In this document: in pieces, positions 1-11,514 of the stretch | Position numbering within the stretch: the first letter of the stretch is position 1 | How the letters are laid out: each line of letters begins with the position of its first letter | NCBI RefSeq assembly: GCF_003815035.1 | Contig: NZ_RKRK01000002.1 | Coordinates: 900,811-964,810 of the forward strand | Source of the DNA: Abyssicoccus albus | GTDB taxonomy: Bacteria; Bacillota; Bacilli; Staphylococcales; Abyssicoccaceae | Length of the DNA stretch: 64,000 nt | Direction: 5' to 3' | Notes under the pieces: model-generated | What the model was told of the DNA's origin: nothing | Databases searched by the model: none | What the model saw: the letters and a program-made list of their open reading frames with translations, nothing else | Translations under genes and position numbers: made by a program

Positions 1-104
1 CCCGTATTCAGAGTATTTCTCTTTTACTCTGATTACCAGAACATTTTCAGCTCATTCCACTCCCGTATTCAGAGTATTTCTCTTTTACTCTGATTACAGA
101 AAAA
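1..104. repeat. Family A hairpin repeat array (two units, may continue left)
   Basis: Two copies of a 61-bp unit. Each has a 12-bp inverted repeat (GTATTCAGAGTA paired with TACTCTGATTAC, one mismatch) around a 9-nt loop; the hairpins begin at 4 and 65. The second unit ends in an altered flank (gattacagaaaaa) that runs straight into the terminator of the gene on the right. The same repeat recurs at 11515-11738. The array reaches the window edge, so its full length is unknown. Confidence 0.85.
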
Positions 105-137
105 AACCATAAGAACATAATGTTCTCATGGTTTTCT
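97..137 (-). terminator. Intrinsic terminator of the DUF4064-like gene
   Basis: AAAACCAT and AGAACAT on the left pair with ATGTTCT and ATGGTTTT on the right (103-135), with one internal A/C mismatch. A run of A before it gives a U-tract on minus-strand RNA. It lies just past the stop at 147 and abuts the hairpin repeat array. Confidence 0.75.
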
Positions 138-146
138 ATAAATCTA

Positions 147-998
147 TTAATAATCGTTATCGTCACGACGGCGATTGATCACTTCTGAGTTATCACGGTC
201 ACCTTCGTAATATTTACGATCATCATCTTTACGATCAAAGAATCCATCTTTATCTTGACGGTTGTTCATGTTGTGATCATCCACGCGTCTTGAACGTTCA
301 TCTGTTGCAGAAGTATGATTGTCATCATAAGCATTGTTACGATCATTGTCACGATCATATCCACCTAATTTAGTATCATAATCTGAATCATGACGATCAT
401 CTGTTACCGGACGAGTGCGATCATAGTCTTTACGTTCGCGATCTACATCATCATGACGATCTACAACATTACGGTCGCGATGATCTTCAAATCGATCATC
501 TCTGTCATAATCACGGTTACTCTCTTTACGATCGTAATCAGAAATTGAATCTTCTCTTACATGTTCAATTCTGTCTTTACGAGCGAATAGCATAATTGCA
601 ACGATTAAGAATAATAACGCTGCTAACAAACTTGGGAATCCAACGATTGCAGCAAGTAAGAATAATAACCCTGCAATCACTCTAGATTTCATTAATATAA
701 ATCCTAATAAACTTAAGATTAATGATGCAATTAATGCCCATAAACCAAAATCTAAAATTCTTTCGAATAAGTTAATGACTTGATCCGGTGTAATCTCTTG
801 CATTGTTGGATCATTTTCAATTTCTTTTTTCAAAGAATCCTCGATTTGAGATCTAACTTCTGGTGAATCCATTCCGAAAAACTTTAAAAATAATGTCCCA
901 CCAATTGAAAGTAATAATAATAATATACCAATAATACTTAAAACTTTTTCAATCGTACGCTTTACTGGGCGTTTGATTTCTACATAACCATCGCACAT
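147..998 (-). CDS. DUF4064-like membrane protein with long Asp/Arg-rich tail
   Basis: About 283 residues. The ATG at 998 is chosen because a clear AGGAGG-type ribosome binding site precedes it; the frame stays open further upstream. The N-terminal half has a hydrophobic segment (about residues 15-40), a charged extracytoplasmic-type loop, and two or three more hydrophobic segments (about 88-145). This is the layout of small Gram-positive DUF4064 proteins. The C-terminal half (about 150-283) is almost entirely hydrophilic: Asp and Arg alternate, with Asn, His and Tyr, and many DYDR, DDR and DRD steps. It should be a disordered, mixed-charge cytoplasmic tail. It sits downstream of potD in the same direction without a strong terminator between, so partial read-through is possible. 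The family call is moderate; function is unknown. Confidence 0.7.
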   Translation of the reverse strand: MCDGYVEIKRPVKRTIEKVLSIIGILLLLLSIGGTLFLKFFGMDSPEVRSQIEDSLKKEIENDPTMQEITPDQVINLFERILDFGLWALIASLILSLLGFILMKSRVIAGLLFLLAAIVGFPSLLAALLFLIVAIMLFARKDRIEHVREDSISDYDRKESNRDYDRDDRFEDHRDRNVVDRHDDVDRERKDYDRTRPVTDDRHDSDYDTKLGGYDRDNDRNNAYDDNHTSATDERSRRVDDHNMNNRQDKDGFFDRKDDDRKYYEGDRDNSEVINRRRDDNDY

Positions 999-1076
999 AT
1001 AAGTCCCTCCTAATATTATGATTTCTGTACTTACATACCCTATCATACTATATTTAAAACAGAAATTTAAATGTTA

Positions 1077-2147
1077 TTAGTTTAAGTTTATTTTGAACTT
1101 CAAGTACAATTCAGAGTACTTATTTGTATACGCTTCACCGAGGTTTTCATACACTTCGAGTTTTTCTTTCATTTGATCACTTGGATAGAATCGTTCATCC
1201 TCACTGACCTCTTTATCTAGCAATGCTTTCGCCGCTTCATTTGGCGTTGCGTATCCGACCCACTCCGTATTCTGTGCAGAGATTTCAGGATCTAGCAAAA
1301 AGTTAATGAATTCATGGGCACCTTTTGTATTTTGTGCTGTTTTTGGAATAACAAAATTATCAAACCACAGATTAGATCCTTCTTCAGGGACGATATAGTC
1401 CAATGCTTCATTTTCCCACATAATATCTCGTGCCATTCCACTCCATACAACGGCTGCTTTCGCTTCATTTTGTGTCATCATCGTATTGATTTCATCACCG
1501 ACGATACCGCGAATATTGGGTGTAAGATCCAATAAACTGTCGTACGCTTTATCCAACTGTTGATCTTCTTTACTGTTCAATGAATAGCCATTTAAGTTTA
1601 ATGCGAATCCTAAAGATTCTCTCGGCCCATCAACGAGTAAAACTTCGTTTTTGAGGCGTTCATCATACAGACTTTCCCAACTCGAGAAATCAATGCTCTT
1701 TGTTCTTTCAGGATGGTATAAAATCCCTACTGTTCCCCAAAAGTAAGGCACACTATATTCATTGTTCCGATCAAAGCTTAAGTCTAAAAACTCATCTTCG
1801 ATATGTTTAATGTTAGGGATTTGTTCATAGTTAATAGGAACTAACAAATCCTCTTCTTTCATCATTTCAATCATATATTCACTCGGTACTGCAACGTCAT
1901 AATGCGTCCCGCCATTTTTCACCTTGGCAAGCATTGCTTCATTCGAATCAAAGGTTTCAAGGATTACTTTATAACCATACTCTTCCTCGAATTGGTCAAT
2001 CAATTCAGGATCAATATACTCTCCCCAGTTATAAACATATAGTACTTTACCATCGACAGACTCGGTTTGACTCAATTGATTCGAAACAAAAAGACACAAA
2101 ATACCAATAATAATCGGAATGACAATCCATTGGATTAATTGTTTCAT
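1077..2147 (-). CDS. potD: Spermidine/putrescine ABC transporter substrate-binding protein PotD
   Basis: 356 residues, typical for PotD/PotF. An N-terminal hydrophobic segment (about residues 8-24, with a Cys at 18 in a poor lipobox context) anchors or exports it. The mature part opens with YVYNWGEYIDPELIDQFEEE, the hallmark start of polyamine-binding proteins. It should capture spermidine or putrescine outside the membrane and deliver it to PotBC. It is the last gene of the pot operon; its ATG overlaps the potC stop (ATGA), so translation is probably coupled. Family assignment is secure; the exact ligand preference is not readable from sequence. Confidence 0.93.
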   Translation of the reverse strand: MKQLIQWIVIPIIIGILCLFVSNQLSQTESVDGKVLYVYNWGEYIDPELIDQFEEEYGYKVILETFDSNEAMLAKVKNGGTHYDVAVPSEYMIEMMKEEDLLVPINYEQIPNIKHIEDEFLDLSFDRNNEYSVPYFWGTVGILYHPERTKSIDFSSWESLYDERLKNEVLLVDGPRESLGFALNLNGYSLNSKEDQQLDKAYDSLLDLTPNIRGIVGDEINTMMTQNEAKAAVVWSGMARDIMWENEALDYIVPEEGSNLWFDNFVIPKTAQNTKGAHEFINFLLDPEISAQNTEWVGYATPNEAAKALLDKEVSEDERFYPSDQMKEKLEVYENLGEAYTNKYSELYLKFKINLN

Positions 2148-2917
2148 GATTGAACCTCCTTACGTCCTCTTTGAGTGACCATGTAGTATACAGCAATTAA
2201 GATCATGACGATCACAAAGATCAATGTTGAAATCGCATTGATTTCCATCGTGATCCCTTTTCTCGCCATCGAGTATATTTCAACACTTAACACACTAAAT
2301 CCATTACCTGTCACAAAGAAACTCACCGCAAAATCATCTAATGAATACGTCAATGACATTAAAAATGCAGCAATCAAACCTGGCTTAATATTCGGCAACA
2401 CAATTTTAGTTAAAACGTCTAGTTTTGATGCTCCGAGATCGATTGCTGCATTAATCATTTCATCATTCATCTCATAGAGCTTCGGCAAAATCATTAACGT
2501 GGCAATTGGAATTGAAAATGCAATATGACTGAGTAACACACTCATAAATCCGAGTTGAATCCCTAAGTACATAAATAGTATTAAAAAGCTTGAACCAATA
2601 ATAACATCAGGGGATACAATCAATATGTTATTGATTGACAAATACGTTGACCTCATATGTTTCGATCGAATTAAATAAAGCATCAATGCACCACTTAATC
2701 CAAATATTGTCGCAATACTGGATGAAATTAATGCAATACTCAACGTATTAAAAATGATTGACATCAACCGGTCATCGGTTAACACATTACGATAATATTC
2801 CAATGTGAATCCTTCAAAGGATGTCATATTGCCTGCTGAATTAAATGAATAAAACGCTAAAAATAAAATCGGAAAATATAATACAAACACAATCAGTGCG
2901 AGAAAGAATTTTTTCAT
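2144..2917 (-). CDS. potC: Spermidine/putrescine ABC transporter permease PotC
   Basis: 257 residues with about six membrane segments. The cytoplasmic EAA-type loop (AAIDLGASKLDVLTKIVLPN, near residue 165) docks the ATPase PotA. The N-terminal FYSFNSAG and a short periplasmic-type loop are usual for PotC/PotI. It pairs with PotB to form the channel. Start and stop overlap the neighbouring pot genes by four bases, so the operon is translated as a chain. Confidence 0.93.
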   Translation of the reverse strand: MKKFFLALIVFVLYFPILFLAFYSFNSAGNMTSFEGFTLEYYRNVLTDDRLMSIIFNTLSIALISSSIATIFGLSGALMLYLIRSKHMRSTYLSINNILIVSPDVIIGSSFLILFMYLGIQLGFMSVLLSHIAFSIPIATLMILPKLYEMNDEMINAAIDLGASKLDVLTKIVLPNIKPGLIAAFLMSLTYSLDDFAVSFFVTGNGFSVLSVEIYSMARKGITMEINAISTLIFVIVMILIAVYYMVTQRGRKEVQS

Positions 2918-3726
2918 GATTTCATTCCTCCATACTGATCATTTGATTTCGTCACAAGCATGATTAGAATCATAATGATGACTAAAAACACACCTATTGT
3001 TGATCCCATTCCAAAATTTTGATTGAATAAAAATTGCTGCTCAATCGCTGTACCTAACGTGACGATTGTATTTCCTGCAATCAATCGTGTAATCATGAAG
3101 AGTGATAATGCGGGGATGAACACAACTTGAATGCCTGTTTTTACACCATTCATTGATAATGGTATAATGACTCGTTTGAACGTTTCTATTTTTGAAGCGC
3201 CAAGGTCATGGCTAGCTCGTATCAATGCTGGGTCGATATCTTGGAGACTATTAAATATCGGTAAAATCATAAATGGAATAAAAATATACACACTGACGAT
3301 AATAAATGCCATTGGTGTAAATAAAAATTGTTGATCTGCTAAATGAAACACATTCAGTATATTATTTAACAATCCATCCTTTACAAAGACACCGATAAAC
3401 GCATATGTTTTCAGTAAAACGTTAATCCATGTTGGTAAAATAATAATCAACAACCAGAATTGCTTATGGCGTAATGAATTGATTAATAATGCAATTGGAT
3501 AACTAACGATTAATGTAAAGAGCGTAATAATCAATGCATAGATAAAACTCATGATCGTCATCTTAATATAACTCCACGTAAAGAAATTCATATAGTTAGC
3601 AAGCGTCAACGTATTCTCTTGTGATTGAAATGACTGAAAGAAGAGTAATACGAGTGGCATTAAGACAAATAGAAGAATCCAAACTAAATATGGCAGTCCT
3701 ATATATTTACGTATGTTACTCATCAT
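2914..3726 (-). CDS. potB: Spermidine/putrescine ABC transporter permease PotB
   Basis: 270 residues, six predicted membrane segments, and an EAA loop ([20 protein letters not shown], near residue 178) that contacts PotA. Its start overlaps the end of potA by 11 bases; ATG codons at 3726 and 3723 are both possible. It is the partner permease of PotC. Identity follows from the paired EAA-loop permeases between potA and potD and from the PotB-like length. Confidence 0.92.
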   Translation of the reverse strand: MMSNIRKYIGLPYLVWILLFVLMPLVLLFFQSFQSQENTLTLANYMNFFTWSYIKMTIMSFIYALIITLFTLIVSYPIALLINSLRHKQFWLLIIILPTWINVLLKTYAFIGVFVKDGLLNNILNVFHLADQQFLFTPMAFIIVSVYIFIPFMILPIFNSLQDIDPALIRASHDLGASKIETFKRVIIPLSMNGVKTGIQVVFIPALSLFMITRLIAGNTIVTLGTAIEQQFLFNQNFGMGSTIGVFLVIIMILIMLVTKSNDQYGGMKS

Positions 3727-4813
3727 TCAACACATCCTGATAACGCATCAATCTCGCGTCAAACTCATCTTCCGTTTCACCTGGTAACATAATATGAATA
3801 TCTTCCGGATTAAATTTGAGTCCAACTTTATCCCTTGCAAGACGTTTCTTCGTCGTTTGAATTAACCATTCATATCCTTCATTATCAACACCGATTAACT
3901 CGTAATGTACCCCTTTAAACAATGAGGATTTAATCGTCACGTCTAATAATCCTTCTAACTCATCGGTCACTTCTATATCTTCTGGACGCAACACGACTTC
4001 AACATTCGCCATCGGTTCAAATCCTCCATCGACACATTCAAAACGCTTGTTATACATTTGAACGATACCATCATCAATCATCGTCCCTTCAATAATATTT
4101 GATTCACCGATAAAATCTGCAACAAAGCGGTTAACGGGTTCATCATAAATATCTGTCGGCGTTCCTGATTGTTCAACGACACCATCTTTCATGACATAAA
4201 TGTAATCACTCATCGCAAGTGCTTCTTCTTGATCATGTGTAATAAAGACGAATGTAATTCCTAATCGTTTTTGAATCGCTTTTAACTCATATTGCATCTC
4301 TGTTCTTAGTTTTAAATCTAGTGCACTCAGTGGCTCATCTAGTAGTAAAACTTTCGGTTCATTAATAATCGCACGTGCAATCGCAACACGTTGTTTCTGG
4401 CCTCCACTTAAGTCGTTAATATCACTATTTTGATAATCTTTTAAGTTCACTAATGTGAGTACTTCTTCAACTTTTTCTCTGATTGCTTTCTTGTTCAATT
4501 TTTTTAATTTCAAACCGAATGCAACATTATCATACACATTCATATGTGGAAATAATGCATAGTTTTGGAACACTGTATTGACTTCACGAGCATTCGGTGT
4601 TTTAGCAGTAATATCTTTACCATCATAATAAATCGTCCCATTGTCTGGTTTAACGAATCCAGCAATAATGTTAAGCAATGTTGTTTTACCACAACCACTT
4701 GGGCCAAGTAATGTATAAAATTTCCCCCGTTCCATTTCAATAGAAATCGGTTTAATGACCTTCTGTTCGCCAAATGATTTTTCAATTTGATCTAATGTTA
4801 AAATATGTTCCAT
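3716..4813 (-). CDS. potA: Spermidine/putrescine ABC transporter ATP-binding protein PotA
   Basis: 365 residues. The ABC ATPase domain shows Walker A GPSGCGKT (37-44), a Q-loop ([12 protein letters not shown]), the signature LSGGQKQR (about 135) and Walker [12 protein letters not shown] followed by THDQEE. A C-terminal TOBE-type domain (about 240-340, with [10 protein letters not shown]) is typical for PotA and MalK-like importers. It powers polyamine uptake through PotBC. It follows the XRE-cupin regulator gene by about 10 bp, so regulator and transporter are very probably co-transcribed. Confidence 0.95.
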   Translation of the reverse strand: MEHILTLDQIEKSFGEQKVIKPISIEMERGKFYTLLGPSGCGKTTLLNIIAGFVKPDNGTIYYDGKDITAKTPNAREVNTVFQNYALFPHMNVYDNVAFGLKLKKLNKKAIREKVEEVLTLVNLKDYQNSDINDLSGGQKQRVAIARAIINEPKVLLLDEPLSALDLKLRTEMQYELKAIQKRLGITFVFITHDQEEALAMSDYIYVMKDGVVEQSGTPTDIYDEPVNRFVADFIGESNIIEGTMIDDGIVQMYNKRFECVDGGFEPMANVEVVLRPEDIEVTDELEGLLDVTIKSSLFKGVHYELIGVDNEGYEWLIQTTKKRLARDKVGLKFNPEDIHIMLPGETEDEFDARLMRYQDVLNDE

Positions 4814-4823
4814 AACATCCTCC

Positions 4824-5357
4824 TTATATATATGAATGTGTCATTACCATCGTAAAAGTTGTTATATCATCTGATGTATTTATGATTTGATGAGATGCGT
4901 TTGATTTGAAATACATCGCATCATGTTGATTTGCGACGTATTGATGTTCTCCAATTTTAAGAGTGCAATGGCCTTGTTGTATATAGATAAATGTTTCTGC
5001 CTTCGAAGGCTTAAACTTCTTCATCGAGGCACCTGGTTCTAGGGTTATAATAATAGGTTCCATCTCCATCGCATTCGATTGTTTAATTGGCCAACGCATC
5101 GTAATACCGTCTTCGTTCACGATTGTTTGGTCATTATGCTTATGAATGATTTGTTCATCATTTTCACTATTGAAAAACTCAGTTGGGGATACATCAAGTA
5201 CAGATAAAATATGTAAGAAACATTCAACCGTTGCTTGTACTTTATTATTTTCAAGTTGGGATATATACGACTTTGATAGATTTGTTCGATGACCAAGTTC
5301 ATCTTGTGTCATTTGATTAATATTTCGATACGCCTTCAATCGTTTGCCAATATCCAT
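4824..5357 (-). CDS. XRE-family transcriptional regulator with C-terminal cupin domain
   Basis: 177 residues from the ATG at 5357, which has an AGGAGGG ribosome binding site seven bases upstream. Residues 1-60 form an XRE helix-turn-helix ([21 protein letters not shown]). Residues 100-177 form a cupin barrel ([20 protein letters not shown], then [14 protein letters not shown]). PuuR-like HTH-cupin proteins commonly control polyamine or amino-acid genes by binding a small ligand in the cupin. First gene of the pot operon, and a palindromic operator sits in its own promoter region, so autoregulation and control of potABCD by polyamine level are likely. The ligand is inferred from the neighbours. 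Confidence 0.88.
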   Translation of the reverse strand: MDIGKRLKAYRNINQMTQDELGHRTNLSKSYISQLENNKVQATVECFLHILSVLDVSPTEFFNSENDEQIIHKHNDQTIVNEDGITMRWPIKQSNAMEMEPIIITLEPGASMKKFKPSKAETFIYIQQGHCTLKIGEHQYVANQHDAMYFKSNASHQIINTSDDITTFTMVMTHSYI

Positions 5358-5376
5358 AATCACCCTCCTTGTTTAC

Positions 5377-5403
5377 TATTACGAAACACTTTGTTTTGTA
5401 TTA
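5377..5403. promoter_or_regulatory. Palindromic operator of the pot operon
   Basis: TATTACGAAACA and TGTTTTGTATTA form an imperfect inverted repeat (two mismatches in 12-bp arms, 3-bp centre CTT). It lies just downstream of the predicted -10 element and upstream of the regulator start, a good position for repression by the HTH-cupin protein encoded next. Seen in sequence; binding is inferred. Confidence 0.6.
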
Positions 5404-5410
5404 CTGAATG

Positions 5411-5439
5411 AATTTACCACATGAATATACATTTAACAA
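5411..5439 (-). promoter_or_regulatory. Promoter of the XRE-cupin/potABCD operon
   Basis: On the minus strand TTGTTA (5434-5439) and TAAATT (5411-5416) are separated by 17 bp, a sigma-A-like arrangement. The transcript would start at about 5405, inside or next to the palindromic operator. Confidence 0.5.
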
Positions 5440-5452
5440 TCATTTTTTGCAT

Positions 5453-5486
5453 AAAAAAACCGTTGAAATATAAATTTCAACGGTTT
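5453..5486 (-). terminator. Terminator of the UPF0223 gene
   Basis: AAACCGTTGAAAT (5457-5469) pairs perfectly with ATTTCAACGGTTT (5474-5486) around a four-base loop, followed by seven U on the minus transcript. The stop codon of the UPF0223 gene lies in the stem. Confidence 0.85.
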
Positions 5487-5739
5487 ACTTTGAATGATTT
5501 AATGCAGCTTTAACGACATCATATACTTTATACGATGTTGAACGTTCAAATTGTTTAAACATCTTTTTCTCTAACGCTTTTGATGGGACGACTTGTTTAA
5601 ATGCTTTGTAATGACTAAGGATTGCTTCATCACTAACATTCTGTTGTTCGTAATGTTGCTCTATACAATTAAAAAAGTGAATAACTTTCGTTATTTCTTC
5701 TGTAGACCAATCTGTGTCGATTGGATAAGAGTATTCCAT
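5485..5739 (-). CDS. UPF0223 family protein
   Basis: 84 residues from the ATG at 5739, preceded by GGAGG five bases upstream; an earlier in-frame start lacks a ribosome binding site. The sequence (MEYSYPIDTDWSTEEITKVI and an Arg/Lys-rich helical C-terminus with a YDVVKAAL motif) matches the small UPF0223 family, which sits beside the pdh operon in staphylococci. Function is unknown. A strong terminator separates it from pdhD and another ends it, so its expression is probably low read-through from pdh or from a weak local promoter. Confidence 0.85.
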   Translation of the reverse strand: MEYSYPIDTDWSTEEITKVIHFFNCIEQHYEQQNVSDEAILSHYKAFKQVVPSKALEKKMFKQFERSTSYKVYDVVKAALNHSK

Positions 5740-5750
5740 ACAAACCTCCA

Positions 5751-5776
5751 AAAAAAGCTCCTCATTAGAGGAGCTT
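5751..5776 (-). terminator. Terminator of the pdhABCD operon
   Basis: AAGCTCCTC (5755-5763) and GAGGAGCTT (5768-5776) form a stem with an ATTA loop, followed by a U-tract on the minus transcript. It lies between pdhD and the UPF0223 gene. Confidence 0.85.
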
Positions 5777-5789
5777 GAATTATAATTTA

Positions 5790-7199
5790 TTATTTTACGA
5801 TATGAATTGGTGTTCCTAATGCAACTTCCGCTGCTTCCATAGAAATCTCACCTAACGTTGGATGTGCGTGAATTGTTAATGCAACATCTTCAGCAGTCAT
5901 ACCTGTCTCAATCGCCAATCCAAGTTCAGCGATAATGTCTGATGCACCTGCACCAGCCACTTGAGCACCAACTAATAAACCATCTTCTTTACGTGTAATC
6001 AATTTCACGAATCCATCTGTTGCATTCATGCTTAATGCACGACCATTTGCAGCATATGGGAATTTAGCAGCTTTCACTTCTAAACCAGCATCTTTCGCAG
6101 ATCCTTCATCATAACCTACTGTAGCAAGTTCTGGCTCAGTAAAACATACAGCTGGCATTGCTAAGTAATCAACAGCAGATTTCTCTCCAGCAATTGCTTC
6201 AGCAGCAACTTTACCTTCATATGAAGCTTTATGTGCAAGTGGTAAACCAGGAACGATATCACCAATTGCATAAATGTTTTTAACAGATGTACGACTTTGC
6301 TCGTCGACTTTGATTAAGCCACGTTCACCCATTTCAATACCAACTTGCTCAAGACCGATTTCTTCAGTGTTTGGCTTACGACCAACAGTTACTAATACAT
6401 AATCCGCTTCTATTTCTTTCGTTTCACCTTTTGCTTCATATGTCACTTTCACACCGTTATCTGTTTCTTCAGCTTTTTGAGCCATCGCTTCTGTGACGAT
6501 TTCGATACCTTTTTTCTTAAATGATTTTTTCACAAGTTGTGTCATTGATTTCTCAAATCCACCTAAAATATCTTTAGCTCCTTCTAAAATCGTCACTTCT
6601 GTACCGAAGTTTGCGTATGCAGTAGCAAGCTCACTTCCGATGTAACCTCCACCAACGATAACCATTTTCTTAGGCGCTTCTTTTAATGCAAGTGCACCTG
6701 TTGAATCTAATACGCGCTCACCAAATTTGAAGTTAGGGATTTCGATTGGACGAGATCCAGTTGCGATGATTGCATTTTTGAATGTATACGTTTGTGATTG
6801 TTTTTCAGTCATCACTTTCAAGTTGTTTTCATCAACGAAGAATGCTTCACCTTTAACGATCTCAACTTTATTTCCTTTCAATAATCCTTCAACACCGCCA
6901 GTTAATTTCTTAACGACACCGTTTTTGAATTCTTGAACTTTACTGAAATCAAGTGATACATCATTTGTTACAACACCAAAGTCTTCAGAGTGTTGTGCTT
7001 CGTGAAATTTGTGAGATGCTTGTAGCATTGCTTTAGAAGGAATACAACCTACGTTTAAGCACACACCACCAAGGTCACCTTTCTCAACGATTGTAACTTT
7101 TTGGCCAAGTTGAGCTGCGCGAATCGCTGCAACATATCCACCTGGTCCTGCTCCAATGACTATAGTATCTGTTTCAATTGGAAAATCTCCTACTACCAT
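5790..7199 (-). CDS. pdhD: Dihydrolipoyl dehydrogenase (E3 of pyruvate dehydrogenase)
   Basis: 469 residues, normal for E3. FAD-binding GAGPGG (16-21), redox disulfide Cys47/Cys52 in [13 protein letters not shown], an NAD-binding GGGYIGSE near residue 185, a second FAD motif (YAIGDI) and the C-terminal HAHPTLGE carrying the catalytic His-Glu pair are all present. It reoxidises dihydrolipoamide on PdhC and makes NADH. It is the last gene of the pdh operon, four bases after pdhC; in this family E3 often also serves the 2-oxoglutarate dehydrogenase. Confidence 0.97.
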   Translation of the reverse strand: MVVGDFPIETDTIVIGAGPGGYVAAIRAAQLGQKVTIVEKGDLGGVCLNVGCIPSKAMLQASHKFHEAQHSEDFGVVTNDVSLDFSKVQEFKNGVVKKLTGGVEGLLKGNKVEIVKGEAFFVDENNLKVMTEKQSQTYTFKNAIIATGSRPIEIPNFKFGERVLDSTGALALKEAPKKMVIVGGGYIGSELATAYANFGTEVTILEGAKDILGGFEKSMTQLVKKSFKKKGIEIVTEAMAQKAEETDNGVKVTYEAKGETKEIEADYVLVTVGRKPNTEEIGLEQVGIEMGERGLIKVDEQSRTSVKNIYAIGDIVPGLPLAHKASYEGKVAAEAIAGEKSAVDYLAMPAVCFTEPELATVGYDEGSAKDAGLEVKAAKFPYAANGRALSMNATDGFVKLITRKEDGLLVGAQVAGAGASDIIAELGLAIETGMTAEDVALTIHAHPTLGEISMEAAEVALGTPIHIVK

Positions 7200-7203
7200 T
7201 ATA

Positions 7204-8517
7204 TTAGCCCTCCATTAATAATAATTCTGGATTATTTAATAATCTCTTAATGTGATTCATTGCGTTTTGTGCAGTCAATCCATCAATTTGTCTATGGTCA
7301 AAACTTAATGATAACGCAAGTACTGGTGCTGCAATAATTTCACCATCAACAACAATTGGTTTTTGAGCGATACGACCAATACCTAAGATTGCAACTTCTG
7401 GGTGGTTAATAACTGGTGTAAACCATTGTCCACCTGCTGAACCAATGTTAGAAATTGTACATGTTGCACCTTTCATTTCGTCAGATGATAATTTACCATC
7501 ACGAGCTTTCGCTGCAAGTTGGTTGATTTCATCTGAGATTGCAAACATTGATTTGCGATCAGCATTTTTCACAACTGGAACTAATAAACCTTTCTCAGTG
7601 TCTGCTGCAATACCAATATTGTAATAATGTTTTTGAATAATTTCCATTGTTTCATCATCGATTGATGTGTTCAATGCTGGGTATTTCTTAAGCGCTGATA
7701 CTAAAGCTTTCACAACGTAAGGTAAGAATGTTAATTTAATACCTTGTTCTTCAGCAACTGATTTATACGCTTTACGGTGATCCCATAATTTTTGAACATC
7801 GATTTCATCCATAATCGTCACGTGTGGTGCAGTATGTTTAGAGTTAACCATTGCTTTAGCAATCGCTTTACGCATACCACTCATCTTCTCACGTGTTTCA
7901 GGCATTTCACCTGCTGGTACTTCAGTCGCTTTTTGTGCTGTTTCAGTTGATGCAGCTTCTCCAGTTGTTTGCTCAGCCGCTGAAGCGTTTGTTGGCTGTT
8001 CACCGTTATTAAATGCATCGATATCTTCTTTTAAGATACGACCATTTTTACCTGAACCAGATACTGCTTTAATATTTACACCTTGTTCTCTAGCGTATTT
8101 ACGCACAGAAGGCATTGCAATGACTAATCGATTTTCATCTACATCTTCATTTGATGATGCATTAGAATTATTGTCTTCTTTGTTTTCAGATTTAGGTTCT
8201 TCTTTCGGCGCTTCTTTCTTTTCTTCTTTTTTAGAGCTATCTTCTTCATCAGATCCTTTGAACGTCATGCCTTCAGCATCAGGAGAGTCGATTGATACGA
8301 TTACATCACCGACAACCGCAACTGTACCTTCTTCAACATGCACTTTTTCAACAGTTCCTGATACTGGAGATGGAATTTCAACGACTGCTTTGTCGTTTTG
8401 TACTTCACATAATACATCATCTTCAGCAATTTCATCGCCATCTTTGACGAACCATTTTACGATTTCACCTTCGTGGATACCTTCACCGATATCGGGTAAT
8501 TTAAATTCAAATGACAC
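7204..8517 (-). CDS. pdhC: Dihydrolipoamide acetyltransferase (E2 of pyruvate dehydrogenase)
   Basis: 437 residues. One N-terminal lipoyl domain (1-80) carries the lipoyl lysine at about residue 43 in [12 protein letters not shown] linker rich in Glu, Lys, Ser and Asn follows, then a peripheral subunit-binding domain (about 128-165, [13 protein letters not shown]), an Ala/Thr-rich linker, and the catalytic core ending with the active-site His408 in SFDHRQIDG. It forms the core of the complex and transfers acetyl to CoA. A single lipoyl domain is usual for this group. It sits between pdhB and pdhD. Confidence 0.97.
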   Translation of the reverse strand: MSFEFKLPDIGEGIHEGEIVKWFVKDGDEIAEDDVLCEVQNDKAVVEIPSPVSGTVEKVHVEEGTVAVVGDVIVSIDSPDAEGMTFKGSDEEDSSKKEEKKEAPKEEPKSENKEDNNSNASSNEDVDENRLVIAMPSVRKYAREQGVNIKAVSGSGKNGRILKEDIDAFNNGEQPTNASAAEQTTGEAASTETAQKATEVPAGEMPETREKMSGMRKAIAKAMVNSKHTAPHVTIMDEIDVQKLWDHRKAYKSVAEEQGIKLTFLPYVVKALVSALKKYPALNTSIDDETMEIIQKHYYNIGIAADTEKGLLVPVVKNADRKSMFAISDEINQLAAKARDGKLSSDEMKGATCTISNIGSAGGQWFTPVINHPEVAILGIGRIAQKPIVVDGEIIAAPVLALSLSFDHRQIDGLTAQNAMNHIKRLLNNPELLLMEG

Positions 8518-8547
8518 TATGATTCCTCCTAAATAGGTTTATATTAA

Positions 8548-9525
8548 TTAAAATTCTACAGTTTCTTTTGCTTTTTGTACAATATCCTTTTTGTTTGGTA
8601 ACCAAACACCTTCAGCAGCAGTAAATGGATATACAGTGTCAGCCGCAGTGACACGTCCAATTGGTGCTTCTAGGCTTAAGATAGTACGTTCTTGTAATTC
8701 AGAAATCACTTGTCCAGCGATACCTGCTTGACGTTGAGCTTCTTGAATCATCACAGCACGGTTTGTTTTCTCAACCGATTTAACTAACGTATCGTAATCT
8801 ACTGGTGATACAGTTACTAAGTCGATGACTTCAGCATTAATACCTTCTTCTTTAAGTTCTTCAGCTGCTTTCATTGCTTCTTGAACCATTGCACCGTATG
8901 CGATTAATGTGATGTCCTCTCCTTCTTGCTTCACTTTTGCTTTACCGATTTCAACCGTGTACTCTTCTTCAGGGACTTCATCTCTGAATGAGCGGTATAA
9001 TTTCATATGTTCTAAATAAATGACCGGATCATTCGAGCGAATCGCTTCGATTAATAATCCTTTCGCATCGTATGGGTTAGATGGGATAATGACTTTAAGT
9101 CCAGGTGTTTGAGCCACTAAACCTTCAAGTGAGTCAGCGTGTAATTCTGGAGTATGAACCCCACCACCGAAAGGTGAACGAATCACAACTGGTGCTTGTT
9201 TAGAATTACCTGAACGATATCTATGACGTGCGATTTGACCCGCAACACCATCCATCGCTTCAAATAAAAATCCAAAGAACTGAATTTCTGCTACTGGACG
9301 GAATCCTTCTAATGTTAATCCCAGTGCCAAACTAGCAATTCCTGATTCAGCAAGTGGTGTATCGAATACACGATCTTCGCCGAATTCTTTTTGAAGACCT
9401 TCAGTTGCACGGAATACTCCTCCGTTAACCCCTACGTCTTCACCGAAAACTAATACATTTTCGTCATTTTTAAGTTCTGTTTGCATCGCATTCGTGATGG
9501 CTTGAATCATCGTCATTTGTGCCAT
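8548..9525 (-). CDS. pdhB: Pyruvate dehydrogenase E1 component, beta subunit
   Basis: 325 residues, full length. Opens with the transketolase pyrimidine-binding domain ([40 protein letters not shown]), with a C-terminal transketolase domain (GMxxEAL-type region about 200-310). With PdhA it decarboxylates pyruvate using thiamine diphosphate and loads acetyl onto PdhC. The three-base gap to pdhA suggests coupled translation of the two E1 subunits. Confidence 0.97.
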   Translation of the reverse strand: MAQMTMIQAITNAMQTELKNDENVLVFGEDVGVNGGVFRATEGLQKEFGEDRVFDTPLAESGIASLALGLTLEGFRPVAEIQFFGFLFEAMDGVAGQIARHRYRSGNSKQAPVVIRSPFGGGVHTPELHADSLEGLVAQTPGLKVIIPSNPYDAKGLLIEAIRSNDPVIYLEHMKLYRSFRDEVPEEEYTVEIGKAKVKQEGEDITLIAYGAMVQEAMKAAEELKEEGINAEVIDLVTVSPVDYDTLVKSVEKTNRAVMIQEAQRQAGIAGQVISELQERTILSLEAPIGRVTAADTVYPFTAAEGVWLPNKKDIVQKAKETVEF

Positions 9526-9528
9526 AGG

Positions 9529-10712
<1,184 letters not shown>

Positions 10713-10867
10713 TTGAACCACCTTAATATAATGTCCGGGTACTCAACAATAATTTTAACATTTATCTTATATAAACAATATCTATTTTGTGATAAAATTA
10801 TGATAAAATCATGACTAAAATGATGACTTGCATTGAAATGAAATACATTATTAAGAGGTGTACTGAA

Positions 10868-11419
10868 ATGATTACAATGAAAGAGATTATTAGAGACCCA
10901 CATGACACTTTAAGATTAAAAGCACAACCTGTTGAATTGCCATTGAACGATGAAGATAGAAAGACACTTCATGACATGATGGATTATTTGAAGCGTAGCC
11001 AAGATGACAAGATAGCTGAACAACAACAACTTAGACCAGGCGTTGGAATTGCAGCACCTCAAATTAACATCTCAAAACAAATGATTGCACTCTTTATTAA
11101 AGATGAAGAAGGTAATGTATTGCTTGAAGAAGTATTAATCAATCCAAAGATTATCGCACATTCTAGTGAACTCGCTTACTTATCAACTGGTGAAGGGTGT
11201 TTGAGTGTCGATGAACAAATCCCTGGATACGTCCCACGTTATCGCAAAGTTACCGTTCGTTCATATACGATGGACGGTGAAATGGTGAAACATCGATTTG
11301 AAGGATTCGAAGCAATCGTTGCACAACATGAGATTGACCACTTAAATGGTGTCATGTTTTATGATCATATTAATCAAGAAGATCCATTTAAAAAAGTTGA
11401 CAATGCTGTTGAATTATAA
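10868..11419 (+). CDS. def: Peptide deformylase
   Basis: 183 residues from the ATG at 10868, preceded by AGAGGTG; the frame is open further left, but the start MITMKEIIRD matches the staphylococcal type 2 enzyme. All three metal motifs are present: GVGIAAPQ (58-65), EGCLS with the Cys ligand, and HEIDHLNG with two His ligands and the catalytic Glu. It removes the formyl group from nascent proteins. It diverges from pdhA and converges on the HAD gene across a hairpin-repeat array. Confidence 0.97.
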   Translation: MITMKEIIRDPHDTLRLKAQPVELPLNDEDRKTLHDMMDYLKRSQDDKIAEQQQLRPGVGIAAPQINISKQMIALFIKDEEGNVLLEEVLINPKIIAHSSELAYLSTGEGCLSVDEQIPGYVPRYRKVTVRSYTMDGEMVKHRFEGFEAIVAQHEIDHLNGVMFYDHINQEDPFKKVDNAVEL

Positions 11420-11514
11420 TCATTTTTAGTTTTCGATTTAAATGAAAATAGCGATAAAATTTGATGAACTTCAAATTTTATCGCTATTTCTTTGAATAAT
11501 TAATGATTTCATTT

